Source of the DNA: Nocardia vinacea NBRC 16497 | GTDB lineage: Bacteria; Actinomycetota; Actinomycetes; Mycobacteriales; Mycobacteriaceae | Direction of reading: 5' to 3' | DNA length: 43,895 nucleotides | NCBI RefSeq assembly: GCF_000308835.1 | Contig: NZ_BAGN01000056.1 | Coordinates: 1 to 43,895, forward strand | Part shown: positions 1 to 8,245 of the stretch, one piece after another | Layout of the letters: each line of letters opens with the position of its first letter | Position numbering within the stretch: position 1 is the first letter of the stretch | Notes under the pieces: generated by a model | What the model saw: the letters and a program-made list of their open reading frames with translations, nothing else | Told to the model about the DNA's origin: nothing | Database searches by the model: none | Position numbers and translations under genes: made by a program

Positions 1-1
1 T

Positions 2-508
2 CCCGTCGATCCACAGACCCAGCGCGAGGTATCGCCGCCGTCGGTGGTGAACGACGGCGGGAACCTGACCGCGAATCTGTCCTCGTGGGCCGCCTCCTGG
101 AATGACCAGGAGTTCAACCAGGGAGCGCCGAAGCCGCCGGAGAAGCAGGGGGCCCAAGTCGCGGGGGCGCAGCAGGTGCAGAAGGTGTGGGACTGGGTCG
201 GCCAGCAGTGGTTCGAACGGCCGAAATCCGATGCGGCCCAAGGCCCGCCTGCCACGGGCACCTACGACCCGGGGACTCGCAAATACACCCTGCAGTGGAC
301 GAGCTTGATCGTTGGCGGTCCGTTCAACGGTTTCACGGGCGTCTGGCACCTCGAAGGCGTCTTCGAACCCGACGCCGCGGCACCGGGAGCACCGCCCACA
401 CCAAACGCGCCGTCGACACCGGTTTCGCCGACCGCGCCCGCAGCATTGGTCTCGCCCGCCCCGCCGGGTTCAGCGGAATCGACTTCGCCTGTGGCGCCGA
501 CACATTAG
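2..508 (+). CDS. C-terminal part of an unrecognised protein with a Pro/Ala-rich tail (5' truncated by the window edge)
   Basis: The reading frame is open from base 2 with no convincing start, so the gene begins outside the window; the stop is TAG at 506-508. The visible 168 residues comprise a region rich in Trp, Gly and Gln (for example WDWVGQQWFERP and GVWHLEGVFEPD) and then a roughly 45-residue tail rich in Pro, Ala, Ser and Thr. Such a tail is common in exported or wall-spanning actinobacterial proteins, but no signal peptide can be seen because the N-terminus is missing. The gene lies 22 bp before another Ala/Pro-rich exported protein on the same strand, so the two may be co-transcribed. 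I do not recognise a family and propose no function. Confidence 0.6.
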   Translation, partial: PVDPQTQREVSPPSVVNDGGNLTANLSSWAASWNDQEFNQGAPKPPEKQGAQVAGAQQVQKVWDWVGQQWFERPKSDAAQGPPATGTYDPGTRKYTLQWTSLIVGGPFNGFTGVWHLEGVFEPDAAAPGAPPTPNAPSTPVSPTAPAALVSPAPPGSAESTSPVAPTH

Positions 509-530
509 ATACGAACAGGAGCACGGTCCG

Positions 531-1433
531 ATGACTTCTCGCAGCACGACCCGGCCTGCGGTCGCCACTGCCATCCGGGCGGTCGCCGCACTGACCGTAA
601 TCGGTAGCGCTGTCGCGGTGACCGCATTGACGGTGCGCGATGACGATGAGGTCGCCACGGTGGTGGTCCAGCAGGAACAGCCCGCCGCGGGCCGATCTGC
701 GGCCACCCCTGCGCCGGCATCGGCGGTGCCGCCGACATCCGCCGCACCTGCTGCCGCGCCGGCAGCCGCCGGTGCCCCCGCGGTGGCGGTTCCACTCGGC
801 GCGGCAGGCGTTCCCGCCGCGGTCGCGATCGGTCCCGCGGGCAATGCCCCGGCATCCGGCCCCGCGGCCACGGTCCCGCTCGGTGACACTCCCGGAGCCG
901 GACCGGCAACGTCGATCCCACTGGGCGCGGGCAGTCCGTTCGCGGCCCCCGCCGTCAATACCCAACCCGCCTGCCCGCTCGGCTGGCCCGCGCCGAAACA
1001 ACAGGGCGGCCTCGCCTCGCTCATCGGCCTCGCCCCCTTGGCCGGCCCGTTTTCCTCCGAAGCCTTCGCGCTCGGCTCGGTCTATCAGCCGATACTGCAA
1101 TTGGTCGGCCCGGTCCTCGCCGAAATCGCACCGGTGATAGCGCAATACCAGCCACTCATCGATCCATTGATCACTCAGGTGCAGGGTGTGGAAGCCGTTG
1201 TGCTGCAAGCAATCCTGCCCTACTACGGCCCCTATCGCGATCAGCTCATCGCCGCCGAAGGCGACCTGGCCAAGGCACTCACCCCGATCCTGACCAATAT
1301 CTACAACAGCGAAATCGCCTCCTGCTTCGTGGCCTGGCAGGGCCAGATCATCGAGCAGGCCAAAGGCGGCCCGATCGAGGTCGCCTCACTCGCGTATCCC
1401 GGCACGGTGGTGGAACTCGGCCCGGATCGCTGA
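531..1433 (+). CDS. Exported or membrane-anchored Ala/Pro-rich protein of unknown function
   Basis: This 300-residue protein starts at ATG 531. The open frame extends further upstream, but only through the previous gene. Residues about 10-36 form a hydrophobic segment (AVAALTVIGSAVAVTALTV) that should be a signal peptide or membrane anchor. Residues about 45-145 are a low-complexity Ala/Pro/Gly linker with repeated AVPLG/SIPLG-like units. The C-terminal half looks folded and mostly helical, with two widely spaced cysteines (in QPACPLGWP and EIASCFVAW) that could form a disulfide outside the membrane. The architecture suggests a cell-envelope protein of the kind found in Nocardia. No catalytic motif is visible and no family is recognised. 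Confidence 0.7.
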   Translation: MTSRSTTRPAVATAIRAVAALTVIGSAVAVTALTVRDDDEVATVVVQQEQPAAGRSAATPAPASAVPPTSAAPAAAPAAAGAPAVAVPLGAAGVPAAVAIGPAGNAPASGPAATVPLGDTPGAGPATSIPLGAGSPFAAPAVNTQPACPLGWPAPKQQGGLASLIGLAPLAGPFSSEAFALGSVYQPILQLVGPVLAEIAPVIAQYQPLIDPLITQVQGVEAVVLQAILPYYGPYRDQLIAAEGDLAKALTPILTNIYNSEIASCFVAWQGQIIEQAKGGPIEVASLAYPGTVVELGPDR

Positions 1434-1483
1434 GTTGGCATGGAGCAGTTAACGACTGCCGATGTACCGGCCATACTCGATAC

Positions 1484-2449
1484 ATGGGGATCCAAGATCG
1501 GTCGGGGGCGGCTTTACGGCGGCTGGTCGACGAAGGCATATTGACCGAAGACCAGCGCGATGCGGTCGCGAAGGCACTGGCGGCGGAGCGGACGAAGCCC
1601 GAGTCGCCGGGCAGGCTACTCGCCGAGATCGCCGCCTATATCGGCGCTGGTTCGATGTTGGGCGGGCTCGCCCTACTACTCGCGTCTTCCTGGGATGACC
1701 TGCAGCGGACCGGCCGCATCGTCATCTTCGGGCTGGTGTCGGTCGGTCTCGCTCTCGGTGGGATCGCGCTGGCCGGTGGCATCGCCGGATTGTTCACGCG
1801 CACAACGGTTGCGCGCACATCCCGCTCGCGGCTCGCCACGGTGCTCTTCGCGCTCGCATCCGTATCGGTCGCCGTGACGGTGGGGTCGGTCTTCGAGGGC
1901 GGCAACTCCGACAATGCCTTGGTCTACGCATGCAGCGCGGGTCTTGTGGTGGCCGTACTCGGTTACTCGGCCTTGCCATCGGTCATCGGCATCTTCGCCG
2001 CGGCCTGGTACAGCGTTGTGCTGGTCCTGGTGGTGCTCGACGAGGTCTTCGATGTCGAGGAGGCCTGGGTCGGCGTCGGTCTGCTCGCCCTCGGCGGGAT
2101 CTGGTTCGCGCTCACCAGGTTCGGCTTGATCGTCGAAAACTGGTCGGGATATGTCGTCGCGATCCTCATCGCGGACGCGGGTGCGGTGACCGTCGACACG
2201 AGTCCGGGGCACTGGGGGTTCGTGCCGACCGCGCTGGTAGCCGTCGTTTGTTTTGTCCTGTATGCGACGCAACGTTGCACGGTCCTGGTGATCGGCGGCA
2301 GCGCGACGGTCGCGCTCGCCGTTGGCATGGCGGTCGCCACTCGGTTCGATGGCGAAGTCGGGGTAATGGTCGCGATCGTGATTGGTAGCGCGGTGATGCT
2401 CGCCGTCGGCGCACTGCTGCTCACCCGATCCTCGAAGCCCTCCGCCTGA
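1484..2449 (+). CDS. DUF2157-type integral membrane protein
   Basis: A protein of 321 residues from ATG 1484. The soluble N-terminal stretch (residues about 1-45, including LRRLVDEGILTEDQRDAV) followed by the first membrane helix in AAYIGAGSMLGGLALLLASS is the characteristic start of DUF2157 proteins. About nine to ten further hydrophobic helices follow and fill the rest of the protein. The family occurs widely in bacteria; its biochemical role is unknown. The gene is monocistronic in appearance: 50 bp separate it from the gene before, and a hairpin follows its stop codon directly. The family call rests on recognition of the N-terminal pattern and was not tested by a profile search. Confidence 0.75.
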   Translation: MGIQDRSGAALRRLVDEGILTEDQRDAVAKALAAERTKPESPGRLLAEIAAYIGAGSMLGGLALLLASSWDDLQRTGRIVIFGLVSVGLALGGIALAGGIAGLFTRTTVARTSRSRLATVLFALASVSVAVTVGSVFEGGNSDNALVYACSAGLVVAVLGYSALPSVIGIFAAAWYSVVLVLVVLDEVFDVEEAWVGVGLLALGGIWFALTRFGLIVENWSGYVVAILIADAGAVTVDTSPGHWGFVPTALVAVVCFVLYATQRCTVLVIGGSATVALAVGMAVATRFDGEVGVMVAIVIGSAVMLAVGALLLTRSSKPSA

Positions 2450-2450
2450 C

Positions 2451-2475
2451 GTGCGGTCCATCGCTGGACCCGCAC
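2451..2475 (+). terminator. Stem-loop after the DUF2157 gene
   Basis: GTGCGGTCCA, loop TCGC, then TGGACCCGCAC. The arms pair fully apart from one bulged G. The hairpin begins one base after the stop codon at 2449. No U-run follows, which is usual for actinobacterial terminators. Confidence 0.5.
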
Positions 2476-2634
2476 GCTGGTGCGTACCAAGGGCTGAGCT
2501 GCATGAATTTCGCCCGCCGCATTGCGCCGTCGGTGACTGCCCACTGCTCACGGAGTCCTCCGCCTGACCGCAGCCGGTCCGGCTGATTGCTCGGTGGTTG
2601 CCGTGGGATGGGTCACACTGTCTATATTTACTTG

Positions 2635-2655
2635 GACATCCAACTATAGGATGTC
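2635..2655. promoter_or_regulatory. Palindromic operator candidate upstream of the valine catabolic operon
   Basis: GACATCC at 2635-2641 and its exact reverse complement GGATGTC at 2649-2655 are separated by seven AT-rich bases (AACTATA). The dyad lies 47 bp before the mmsA start codon in the most AT-rich stretch of the 250-bp gap, where a promoter is expected. The two-fold symmetry fits a dimeric regulator such as a TetR or MerR family protein. No regulator gene is adjacent, so its identity is unknown. Confidence 0.5.
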
Positions 2656-2701
2656 TATAGATCGCGCGATGCGCGGCGTCCACTACAAGAACAGGACTGG
2701 C

Positions 2702-4201
2702 ATGGTTCGCGAACTCACTCACTACATCGGCGGACAGCATGTCGCCGGGGCCTCGGGCAACTTCGCCGACGTCTTCGATCCGAATACCGGCCAGGTGCAG
2801 GCGCGGGTGCCGCTGGCGAGTAAGGCCGAGGTCGATGCCGTCATCGCGAATGCGGCCGAGGCGCAACAGGTGTGGGCCGCGTTCAACCCGCAGAAGCGGG
2901 CCAGGGTGCTGATGAAGTTCCTGACGCTCGTGCAGGACGAGATGGATTCCCTTGCGGCACTGCTGTCTGCCGAACACGGCAAGACCATCCCCGACGCCAA
3001 GGGCGATATCCAGCGCGGTATCGAGGTCATCGAATTCGCGGCGGGTATTCCGCATCTGCTCAAAGGTGAGTACACCGAGAGCGCGGGCACCGGCATCGAC
3101 GTCTACTCGATGCGTCAGCCGCTCGGTGTGGTCGCGGGCATTACCCCGTTCAACTTCCCGGCCATGATCCCGCTGTGGAAGGCCGGTCCGGCGCTGGCGT
3201 GTGGAAATGCCTTCGTGCTCAAGCCATCCGAGCGCGATCCCTCGGTGCCGCTGCGGCTGGCCGAGTTGTTCCTGGAGGCGGGCCTGCCCGCGGGTGTGTT
3301 CAACGTGGTCAACGGCGATAAGGAAGCGGTCGACGCGATCCTGCATTCGCCGACCGTCAAGGCCGTCGGCTTCGTCGGTTCCACCCCGATCGCGCAGTAC
3401 ATCTACGAGACCGCGACCGCGAACGGCAAACGCGCACAGTGCTTCGGCGGCGCCAAGAACCACGCGATCGTGATGCCCGACGCCGACCTCGACGATGTCG
3501 CCGACCAGCTCATCGGCGCGGGCTACGGCTCGGCGGGCGAGCGCTGTATGGCCATCTCGGTCGCCGTTCCGGTCGGGCAGGAGACCGCGGATCGCCTGCG
3601 CGAGAAGCTGATCGAGCGGATCGCCAAGCTGAATGTCGGGCGGTCCGACGATGCGGGCGCTGATTTCGGCCCGCTGGTCACCAAGGATGCGCTCGGCCGG
3701 GTCGAGAATTACATCCAGATCGGCGTCGATGAGGGGGCCGAGCTGGTGATCGATGGCCGCGGTCTTGTGGTCGACGGCGGTGAAGGCGGGTACTTCACCG
3801 GCGCAACGCTTTTCGACAATGTCACCCGGGAAATGCGGATCTACACCGAAGAGATCTTCGGCCCGGTGCTGTCGATCGTGCGGGCCAAGGATTACGACGA
3901 AGCGCTCGCGTTGCCCAACGAGCACGAATACGGCAACGGCGTCGCGATCTTCACCCGCGACGGCGATACCGCACGGGATTTCGCCGCCCGCGTGCAGGTC
4001 GGCATGGTCGGCATCAACGTGCCGATTCCGGTGCCGATCGCGTACCACACCTTCGGCGGTTGGAAGCGTTCCGGTTTCGGCGATCTGAACCAGCACGGTC
4101 CGGATTCGATTCGCTTCTACACCAAGACCAAGACCGTTACCCAGCGCTGGCCTTCCGGGCTCAAGGACAGCAACCACTTCGTCATTCCGACGATGGACTG
4201 A
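2702..4201 (+). CDS. mmsA: Methylmalonate-semialdehyde dehydrogenase (CoA-acylating)
   Basis: Converts methylmalonate semialdehyde plus CoA and NAD+ to propionyl-CoA and CO2, the last step of distal valine catabolism. The 499-residue length is standard. Family features in order: FNFPAMIPLWK around residue 150, the nucleotide-binding region GFVGSTPIAQYI, FGGAKNHAIVMPDADLD, the catalytic cysteine C282 in SAGERCMAIS, and EEIFGPVLS. A longer open frame begins at 2594, but ATG 2702 gives the expected start MVRELTHYIGG. It is the first gene of a five-gene operon; the other members catalyse the preceding steps, which supports this substrate over other aldehydes. An inverted repeat precedes it and may control the operon. 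Confidence 0.93.
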   Translation: MVRELTHYIGGQHVAGASGNFADVFDPNTGQVQARVPLASKAEVDAVIANAAEAQQVWAAFNPQKRARVLMKFLTLVQDEMDSLAALLSAEHGKTIPDAKGDIQRGIEVIEFAAGIPHLLKGEYTESAGTGIDVYSMRQPLGVVAGITPFNFPAMIPLWKAGPALACGNAFVLKPSERDPSVPLRLAELFLEAGLPAGVFNVVNGDKEAVDAILHSPTVKAVGFVGSTPIAQYIYETATANGKRAQCFGGAKNHAIVMPDADLDDVADQLIGAGYGSAGERCMAISVAVPVGQETADRLREKLIERIAKLNVGRSDDAGADFGPLVTKDALGRVENYIQIGVDEGAELVIDGRGLVVDGGEGGYFTGATLFDNVTREMRIYTEEIFGPVLSIVRAKDYDEALALPNEHEYGNGVAIFTRDGDTARDFAARVQVGMVGINVPIPVPIAYHTFGGWKRSGFGDLNQHGPDSIRFYTKTKTVTQRWPSGLKDSNHFVIPTMD

Positions 4202-4229
4202 ATAGCCCACGGACGGGAGGTCGACGATC

Positions 4230-5369
4230 GTGTTCGCACTGAATGACGACGAGCGCGCCATTACCGAAATGGCGCGCGACTTCGCCGACGAATACCTCGC
4301 CCCGAACGCCCTGGAATGGGATGAGCAGAAGCACTTTCCAGTGGATGTGCTCCGCAAGGCGGGTTCGCTCGGCATGGGTGGTATCTATATCGGCGAGGAT
4401 GTGGGCGGCTCCGGACTGCGCAGGCTCGATGCCGTGCGCATTTTCGAACAACTGGCCACCGGCTGCCCTGCCATCGCGGCGTATATCTCCATCCACAACA
4501 TGGTTGCGTGGATGATCGACAACTACGGCAATGCCGAGCAGCGCAACCATTGGCTGCCCCGGCTGACCTCGATGGAATGGCTCGGCAGCTACGCGCTCAC
4601 CGAGCCGGGCGTCGGATCGGATGCGGCGGCTCTGAGCACCAAGGCCGTTCGCGACGGTGACGACTACTTGCTCACCGGGGTAAAGCAATTCATCTCCGGC
4701 GCGGGCAGCACCGATGTATACGTCATCATGGCGCGCACCGGTGATGCGGGTGCGCACGGGATTTCGGCATTCATCGTTCCGGCCGATACCCCGGGAATTT
4801 CCTTCGGCGCCAACGAGAAGAAGATGGGTTGGAATGCCCAGCCCACTCGTCAGGTGATTCTCGACAACGCCAGGGTGCCCGCCGCCAATATGCTCGGCGT
4901 CGAGGGCAATGGCTTCCGCATTGCCATGAACGGGCTCAACGGCGGCCGACTCAATATCGCCGCCTGCTCGTTGGGCGGCGGCCAGGCGGCGCTCGAGAAA
5001 TCCGTGGCGTACCTGGCCCAGCGCAAGGCATTCAACAGCCGACTGCTGGACAATCCGGCACTGCAATTCCAGCTCGCGGATATGCGTACCTCGCTGGAGG
5101 CGGCGCGGACCCTGCTGTGGCGGGCCGCCGCCGCACTGGATGCGGATGCCGACGACAAAGTCGAATTGTGCGCCATGGCAAAGCGATTCACGACCGACGC
5201 CGGATTCGAGGTCGCGAACAAGGCGCTGCAGATGCACGGCGGCTACGGATATCTGGCCGAATACGGCGTGGAAAAGATCGTCCGCGATCTGCGGGTGCAC
5301 CAGATTCTGGAGGGCACCAACGAAATCATGCGGGTGGTCGTCGCCCGCTCGGTGGTAGGAGCAGCATGA
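4230..5369 (+). CDS. Acyl-CoA dehydrogenase, probably isobutyryl-CoA dehydrogenase
   Basis: A 379-residue flavoprotein of the acyl-CoA dehydrogenase family, full length. Visible signatures are YALTEPGVGSDAAAL (flavin/substrate loop), GGYGYLAEYGVEKIVRDLR and the catalytic base E361 in ILEGTNEIMR. It probably oxidises isobutyryl-CoA to methacrylyl-CoA using FAD, passing electrons to electron-transfer flavoprotein; the substrate is inferred from its place between mmsA and the hydrolase. The GTG start at 4230 is supported by a GGGAGG ribosome-binding site at 4215-4220, nine bases upstream. The stop overlaps the next start (ATGA), which indicates translational coupling. A related short/branched-chain dehydrogenase with a different substrate remains possible. 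Confidence 0.88.
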   Translation: MFALNDDERAITEMARDFADEYLAPNALEWDEQKHFPVDVLRKAGSLGMGGIYIGEDVGGSGLRRLDAVRIFEQLATGCPAIAAYISIHNMVAWMIDNYGNAEQRNHWLPRLTSMEWLGSYALTEPGVGSDAAALSTKAVRDGDDYLLTGVKQFISGAGSTDVYVIMARTGDAGAHGISAFIVPADTPGISFGANEKKMGWNAQPTRQVILDNARVPAANMLGVEGNGFRIAMNGLNGGRLNIAACSLGGGQAALEKSVAYLAQRKAFNSRLLDNPALQFQLADMRTSLEAARTLLWRAAAALDADADDKVELCAMAKRFTTDAGFEVANKALQMHGGYGYLAEYGVEKIVRDLRVHQILEGTNEIMRVVVARSVVGAA

Positions 5370-6445
5370 CGGAATCCGAAGTTCTCATCGATAAGCGCGA
5401 CGGACTCGGTCTGATCACGCTGAACCGGCCCAAGGCCATCAACGCGCTGAATCATCCAATGGCCCTTGCCATTTCCGCCGCTCTGCAGGTATGGGCGAAT
5501 GACGACGAGGTGCGCACCGTCGTCGTCACCGGCGCGGGGGAGCGCGGGCTCTGCGCGGGCGGCGATATCGTCGCCATCCACCGTGACGCGATCGCATTGA
5601 ATGGTGGCTCCCCGGCCGGTGCCGCCAATGCGGATTCGGCCACCGGCGTGTTCTGGCGCGACGAGTACATCCTCAACGCCCTGATCGGCCGCTACCCGAA
5701 GCCGTATGTGGTGGTCATGGACGGCATCGTGATGGGCGGCGGCGTCGGTCTTTCCGGCCACGGCAGCCACCGGATCGTCACCGAGCGCTCCAAGATCGGC
5801 ATGCCAGAGGTCGGCATCGGCTTCATTCCGGATGTCGGTGGCACCTACCTGCTCGCCCGCACGCCGGGTGAAATCGGCACGCACGTCGCACTGACCACCG
5901 CGCGGATGAGCGCCGGTGACGCCATTGCCGCGGGATTCGCCGATTACTACGTGGCCTCGGAACATATTCCGGCACTGCTGGAAACGCTGCGGACCGAGTC
6001 CGCCGAGATCGCCATCGCCAAATTCGCCACGGATGCACCGGAATCCGAGCTGGTCGCCCAGCAGGACTGGATCGATGCCTGCTACAGCGCCGATACCGTC
6101 GAGGAGATCGTCGATCGGTTGCGCACGCACGGCTCGCCGGAGGCTGCCAAGGCGGCGACCGAACTGCTCGCCAAATCGCCTGTGGCACTCAAGGTGACGT
6201 TGCGTTCGCTGCGTGCGGCCCGTGCCGCGAAGAGCCTCGAGGCGGTGCTGAACGAGGAGTACCGGGTGTCCATCGCCTCGCTGGCCTCGCACGACCTGGT
6301 CGAAGGCATCCGCGCGCAGGTGATCGATAAGGACCGCAACCCGCAGTGGTCGCCCGCGACGCTCGCCGACGTCACCGCCGGACAGGTCGACGCGTACTTC
6401 GTCGAATTGAGCGATAAGGAACTGGGTTTGGAGGCAAGCAAGTGA
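5366..6445 (+). CDS. 3-hydroxyisobutyryl-CoA hydrolase (crotonase superfamily)
   Basis: Hydrolyses 3-hydroxyisobutyryl-CoA to free 3-hydroxyisobutyrate in valine degradation. The 359-residue length is that of 3-hydroxyisobutyryl-CoA hydrolases and about 90 residues longer than ordinary enoyl-CoA hydratases. Motifs: [14 protein letters not shown] near the N-terminus, GAGERGLCAGGDI (oxyanion hole), MGGGVGLSGHGSHRIVTE and IGMPEVGIGFIPDVGGTYLL. The longer C-terminal helical part (ELLAKSPVALKVTLRSLRAA and beyond) is also typical of the hydrolases. ATG 5366 overlaps the preceding stop, and the stop overlaps the next GTG start, so both junctions are coupled. The next gene uses the product, which strongly supports the call. 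Confidence 0.9.
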   Translation: MTESEVLIDKRDGLGLITLNRPKAINALNHPMALAISAALQVWANDDEVRTVVVTGAGERGLCAGGDIVAIHRDAIALNGGSPAGAANADSATGVFWRDEYILNALIGRYPKPYVVVMDGIVMGGGVGLSGHGSHRIVTERSKIGMPEVGIGFIPDVGGTYLLARTPGEIGTHVALTTARMSAGDAIAAGFADYYVASEHIPALLETLRTESAEIAIAKFATDAPESELVAQQDWIDACYSADTVEEIVDRLRTHGSPEAAKAATELLAKSPVALKVTLRSLRAARAAKSLEAVLNEEYRVSIASLASHDLVEGIRAQVIDKDRNPQWSPATLADVTAGQVDAYFVELSDKELGLEASK

Positions 6446-7338
6446 CGAAGAAGATCGGTTTCCTCGGCCTCGGCCATATGGGCGGCCCGATGGCCGCGAA
6501 TCTGGTCCAGGCCGGATATGACGTGCTCGCCTTCGATCCGGTCCCCGCCGCACAGGAGCAGGCACGCAAAGACGGTGCCACCGTGGTGGATTCGGCCGCC
6601 GCGGCCGCTGTCGGCCGCGATGTCGTGATCACCATGCTGCCCAATGGCAAGCTTGTCCTCGACGTCTACGCCGATCTGCTCTCCGCCGCGGATCCGGGCA
6701 CCCTGTTCATCGACTGCTCCACCATCGATGTCGCCGACGCCAAGGCGGCGGCCGCCCGCGCTGTCGATGCGGGTCATCGCGCGCTGGACGCTCCGGTCTC
6801 CGGTGGTGTCGCGGGTGCCGCGGCGGGCACGCTGACCTTCATGGTCGGCGGCACCGAGGCCGACTTCGCCGATGCGCTCGACGTGCTCGAGGTGATGGGC
6901 GGCAAGGTTGTGCACTGCGGTGGCTCCGGCGTCGGCCAAGCCGCGAAGATCTGCAACAACATGCTGCTCGGCATCTCGATGATCGGCCTTTCCGAGGCCC
7001 TGGTGCTCGGCGAGAAACTGGGCCTGAGTCACCAGTCGTTCTTCGATGTGGTCTCGACCGCATCCGGTCAGAGTTGGGCGCTCACCAGCTACTGTCCGGT
7101 CCCCGGGCCCGTGCCGACCAGCCCGGCCAACAATGACTACCAGCCCGGTTTCGCCACCGCTTTGATGACGAAGGACCTGGGTCTGGCCGCGAACGCTCTG
7201 CGCGATAACGACGTCGACGGTCAGCTCGGCGTGCTGGCCGCCGAGATCTACACCCGGTTCAACCAGTCGCAGGCGGGTAAGGACTTCTCCGCTATCGTCA
7301 CCGATATCCGTGACCGTTCCGATCAAGAGGGTGTCTAA
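6442..7338 (+). CDS. mmsB: 3-hydroxyisobutyrate dehydrogenase
   Basis: Oxidises 3-hydroxyisobutyrate to methylmalonate semialdehyde with NAD+, supplying the substrate of MmsA. The 298-residue protein has the Rossmann GLGHMG signature at residues 9-14, the substrate loop [11 protein letters not shown] around 116-126 and the catalytic lysine K169 in [10 protein letters not shown], all diagnostic of the beta-hydroxyacid dehydrogenase family. The GTG start at 6442 overlaps the stop of the hydrolase gene. With its neighbours it completes the path from isobutyryl-CoA to propionyl-CoA, apart from the hydratase step, which the following gene can supply. Confidence 0.93.
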   Translation: MTKKIGFLGLGHMGGPMAANLVQAGYDVLAFDPVPAAQEQARKDGATVVDSAAAAAVGRDVVITMLPNGKLVLDVYADLLSAADPGTLFIDCSTIDVADAKAAAARAVDAGHRALDAPVSGGVAGAAAGTLTFMVGGTEADFADALDVLEVMGGKVVHCGGSGVGQAAKICNNMLLGISMIGLSEALVLGEKLGLSHQSFFDVVSTASGQSWALTSYCPVPGPVPTSPANNDYQPGFATALMTKDLGLAANALRDNDVDGQLGVLAAEIYTRFNQSQAGKDFSAIVTDIRDRSDQEGV

Positions 7339-7339
7339 G

Positions 7340-8167
7340 ATGACCGCATCGCGAAGCGATTCCATGGGGGGTGGTGGCCGGGTGACGGGTGGGCCCGACT
7401 TCGAGACGATTCTGCTGGAGCGCAAGGGCCGGGTCGGCTGGATCACGCTGAACCGCCCGAAGGCGCTGAACGCGCTTAACGCGCAGGTCCTCGACGATGT
7501 CATCGCCGCGCTCGACGAACTCGAGCACGATGACGCGATCGGCGCCATCGTCATCACCGGTTCGGAGCGGGCCTTCGCGGCCGGTGCCGATATCAAGGAG
7601 ATGCAGCCCAAGTCGTACATGGACATGTTCATGAACGACTACTTCGCCCGCTGGGACCGGCTGGCGCAGTTCCGCAAGCCCACCATCGCCGCCGTCGCCG
7701 GTTACGCCCTCGGCGGTGGCTGTGAGCTGGCCATGATCTGCGACATCCTGCTCGCCGCCGACAACGCGAAATTCGGTCAGCCCGAAATCAAGCTCGGCGT
7801 CATCCCGGGCATCGGCGGCTCACAGCGCCTGACCCGGGCCATCGGCAAGGCCAAGGCCATGGACCTGGTGCTCACCGGCCGCAATATGGATGCCGAGGAG
7901 GCCGAGCGCGCCGGCCTCGTATCCCGCATCGTGCCCGCCGCCGAACTGCTCGACACCGCACTCGAGGTGGCCGAAACCATCGCCTCGATGTCGCTGCCGG
8001 TCACCATGATCGCCAAGGAAGCCGTGAACCGCTCCTTCGAAACCACCCTCGCCGAGGGCCTGCGCTTCGAACGCCGAGTCTTCCACTCGCTCTTCGCAAT
8101 CGACGATCAGAAGGAAGGTATGAGCGCCTTCGTCGAGAAGCGTCCGGCGAAGTTCACCAACCACTGA
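7340..8167 (+). CDS. echA: Enoyl-CoA hydratase
   Basis: A 275-residue crotonase that would hydrate methacrylyl-CoA (and other short enoyl-CoAs), the missing step between the dehydrogenase and the hydrolase. Motifs: [28 protein letters not shown] (oxyanion hole), [12 protein letters not shown] and [16 protein letters not shown]; the two glutamates in CELAM and QPEIKLG match the catalytic pair of hydratases. ATG 7340 lies one base after the mmsB stop. The first ~22 residues (MTASRSDS then Gly-rich) precede the conserved core and are encoded by a short repeat also present at the start of thrC, so they are probably not part of the ancestral enzyme. A terminator hairpin closes the operon. Confidence 0.9.
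   Translation: MTASRSDSMGGGGRVTGGPDFETILLERKGRVGWITLNRPKALNALNAQVLDDVIAALDELEHDDAIGAIVITGSERAFAAGADIKEMQPKSYMDMFMNDYFARWDRLAQFRKPTIAAVAGYALGGGCELAMICDILLAADNAKFGQPEIKLGVIPGIGGSQRLTRAIGKAKAMDLVLTGRNMDAEEAERAGLVSRIVPAAELLDTALEVAETIASMSLPVTMIAKEAVNRSFETTLAEGLRFERRVFHSLFAIDDQKEGMSAFVEKRPAKFTNH
7346..7395 (+). repeat. ~50-bp dispersed repeat, copy 1, in frame at the start of echA
   Basis: This stretch matches 27025-27074 at the start of thrC at 39 of 50 positions by hand alignment without gaps; the first 18 bases differ at only one position. It starts with a small dyad, ATCGC-GAA-GCGAT (7348-7360). It is read in the same frame in both genes, giving ASRSDS followed by GGR and a further Gly pair. 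Confidence 0.7.
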
Positions 8168-8186
8168 CGGTATCCGAGCAAGCACC

Positions 8187-8217
8187 GTGCCCGGCCGAGT
8201 GAATCTCGGCCGGGCAC
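8187..8217. terminator. Strong terminator between convergent echA and the DUF6159 gene
   Basis: A perfect 13-bp stem, GTGCCCGGCCGAG (8187-8199) with CTCGGCCGGGCAC (8205-8217), and a five-base loop TGAAT. It lies 19 bp after the echA stop and 28 bp after the end of the convergent minus-strand gene, so it can serve both. Confidence 0.85.
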
Positions 8218-8245
8218 AGGTGTATTCGGGCGCGGATGTATTCGA

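Noticed and set aside
1676..4375. An 899-codon open frame on the minus strand
   Set aside because: It lies opposite the DUF2157 and mmsA genes. It is rich in Arg, Asp and His without any domain pattern, the usual antisense shadow of high-GC genes.
4829..5365. Upstream extension of the 3-hydroxyisobutyryl-CoA hydrolase frame
   Set aside because: It is a shadow of the acyl-CoA dehydrogenase; ATG 5366 with a coupled ATGA junction is the better start.
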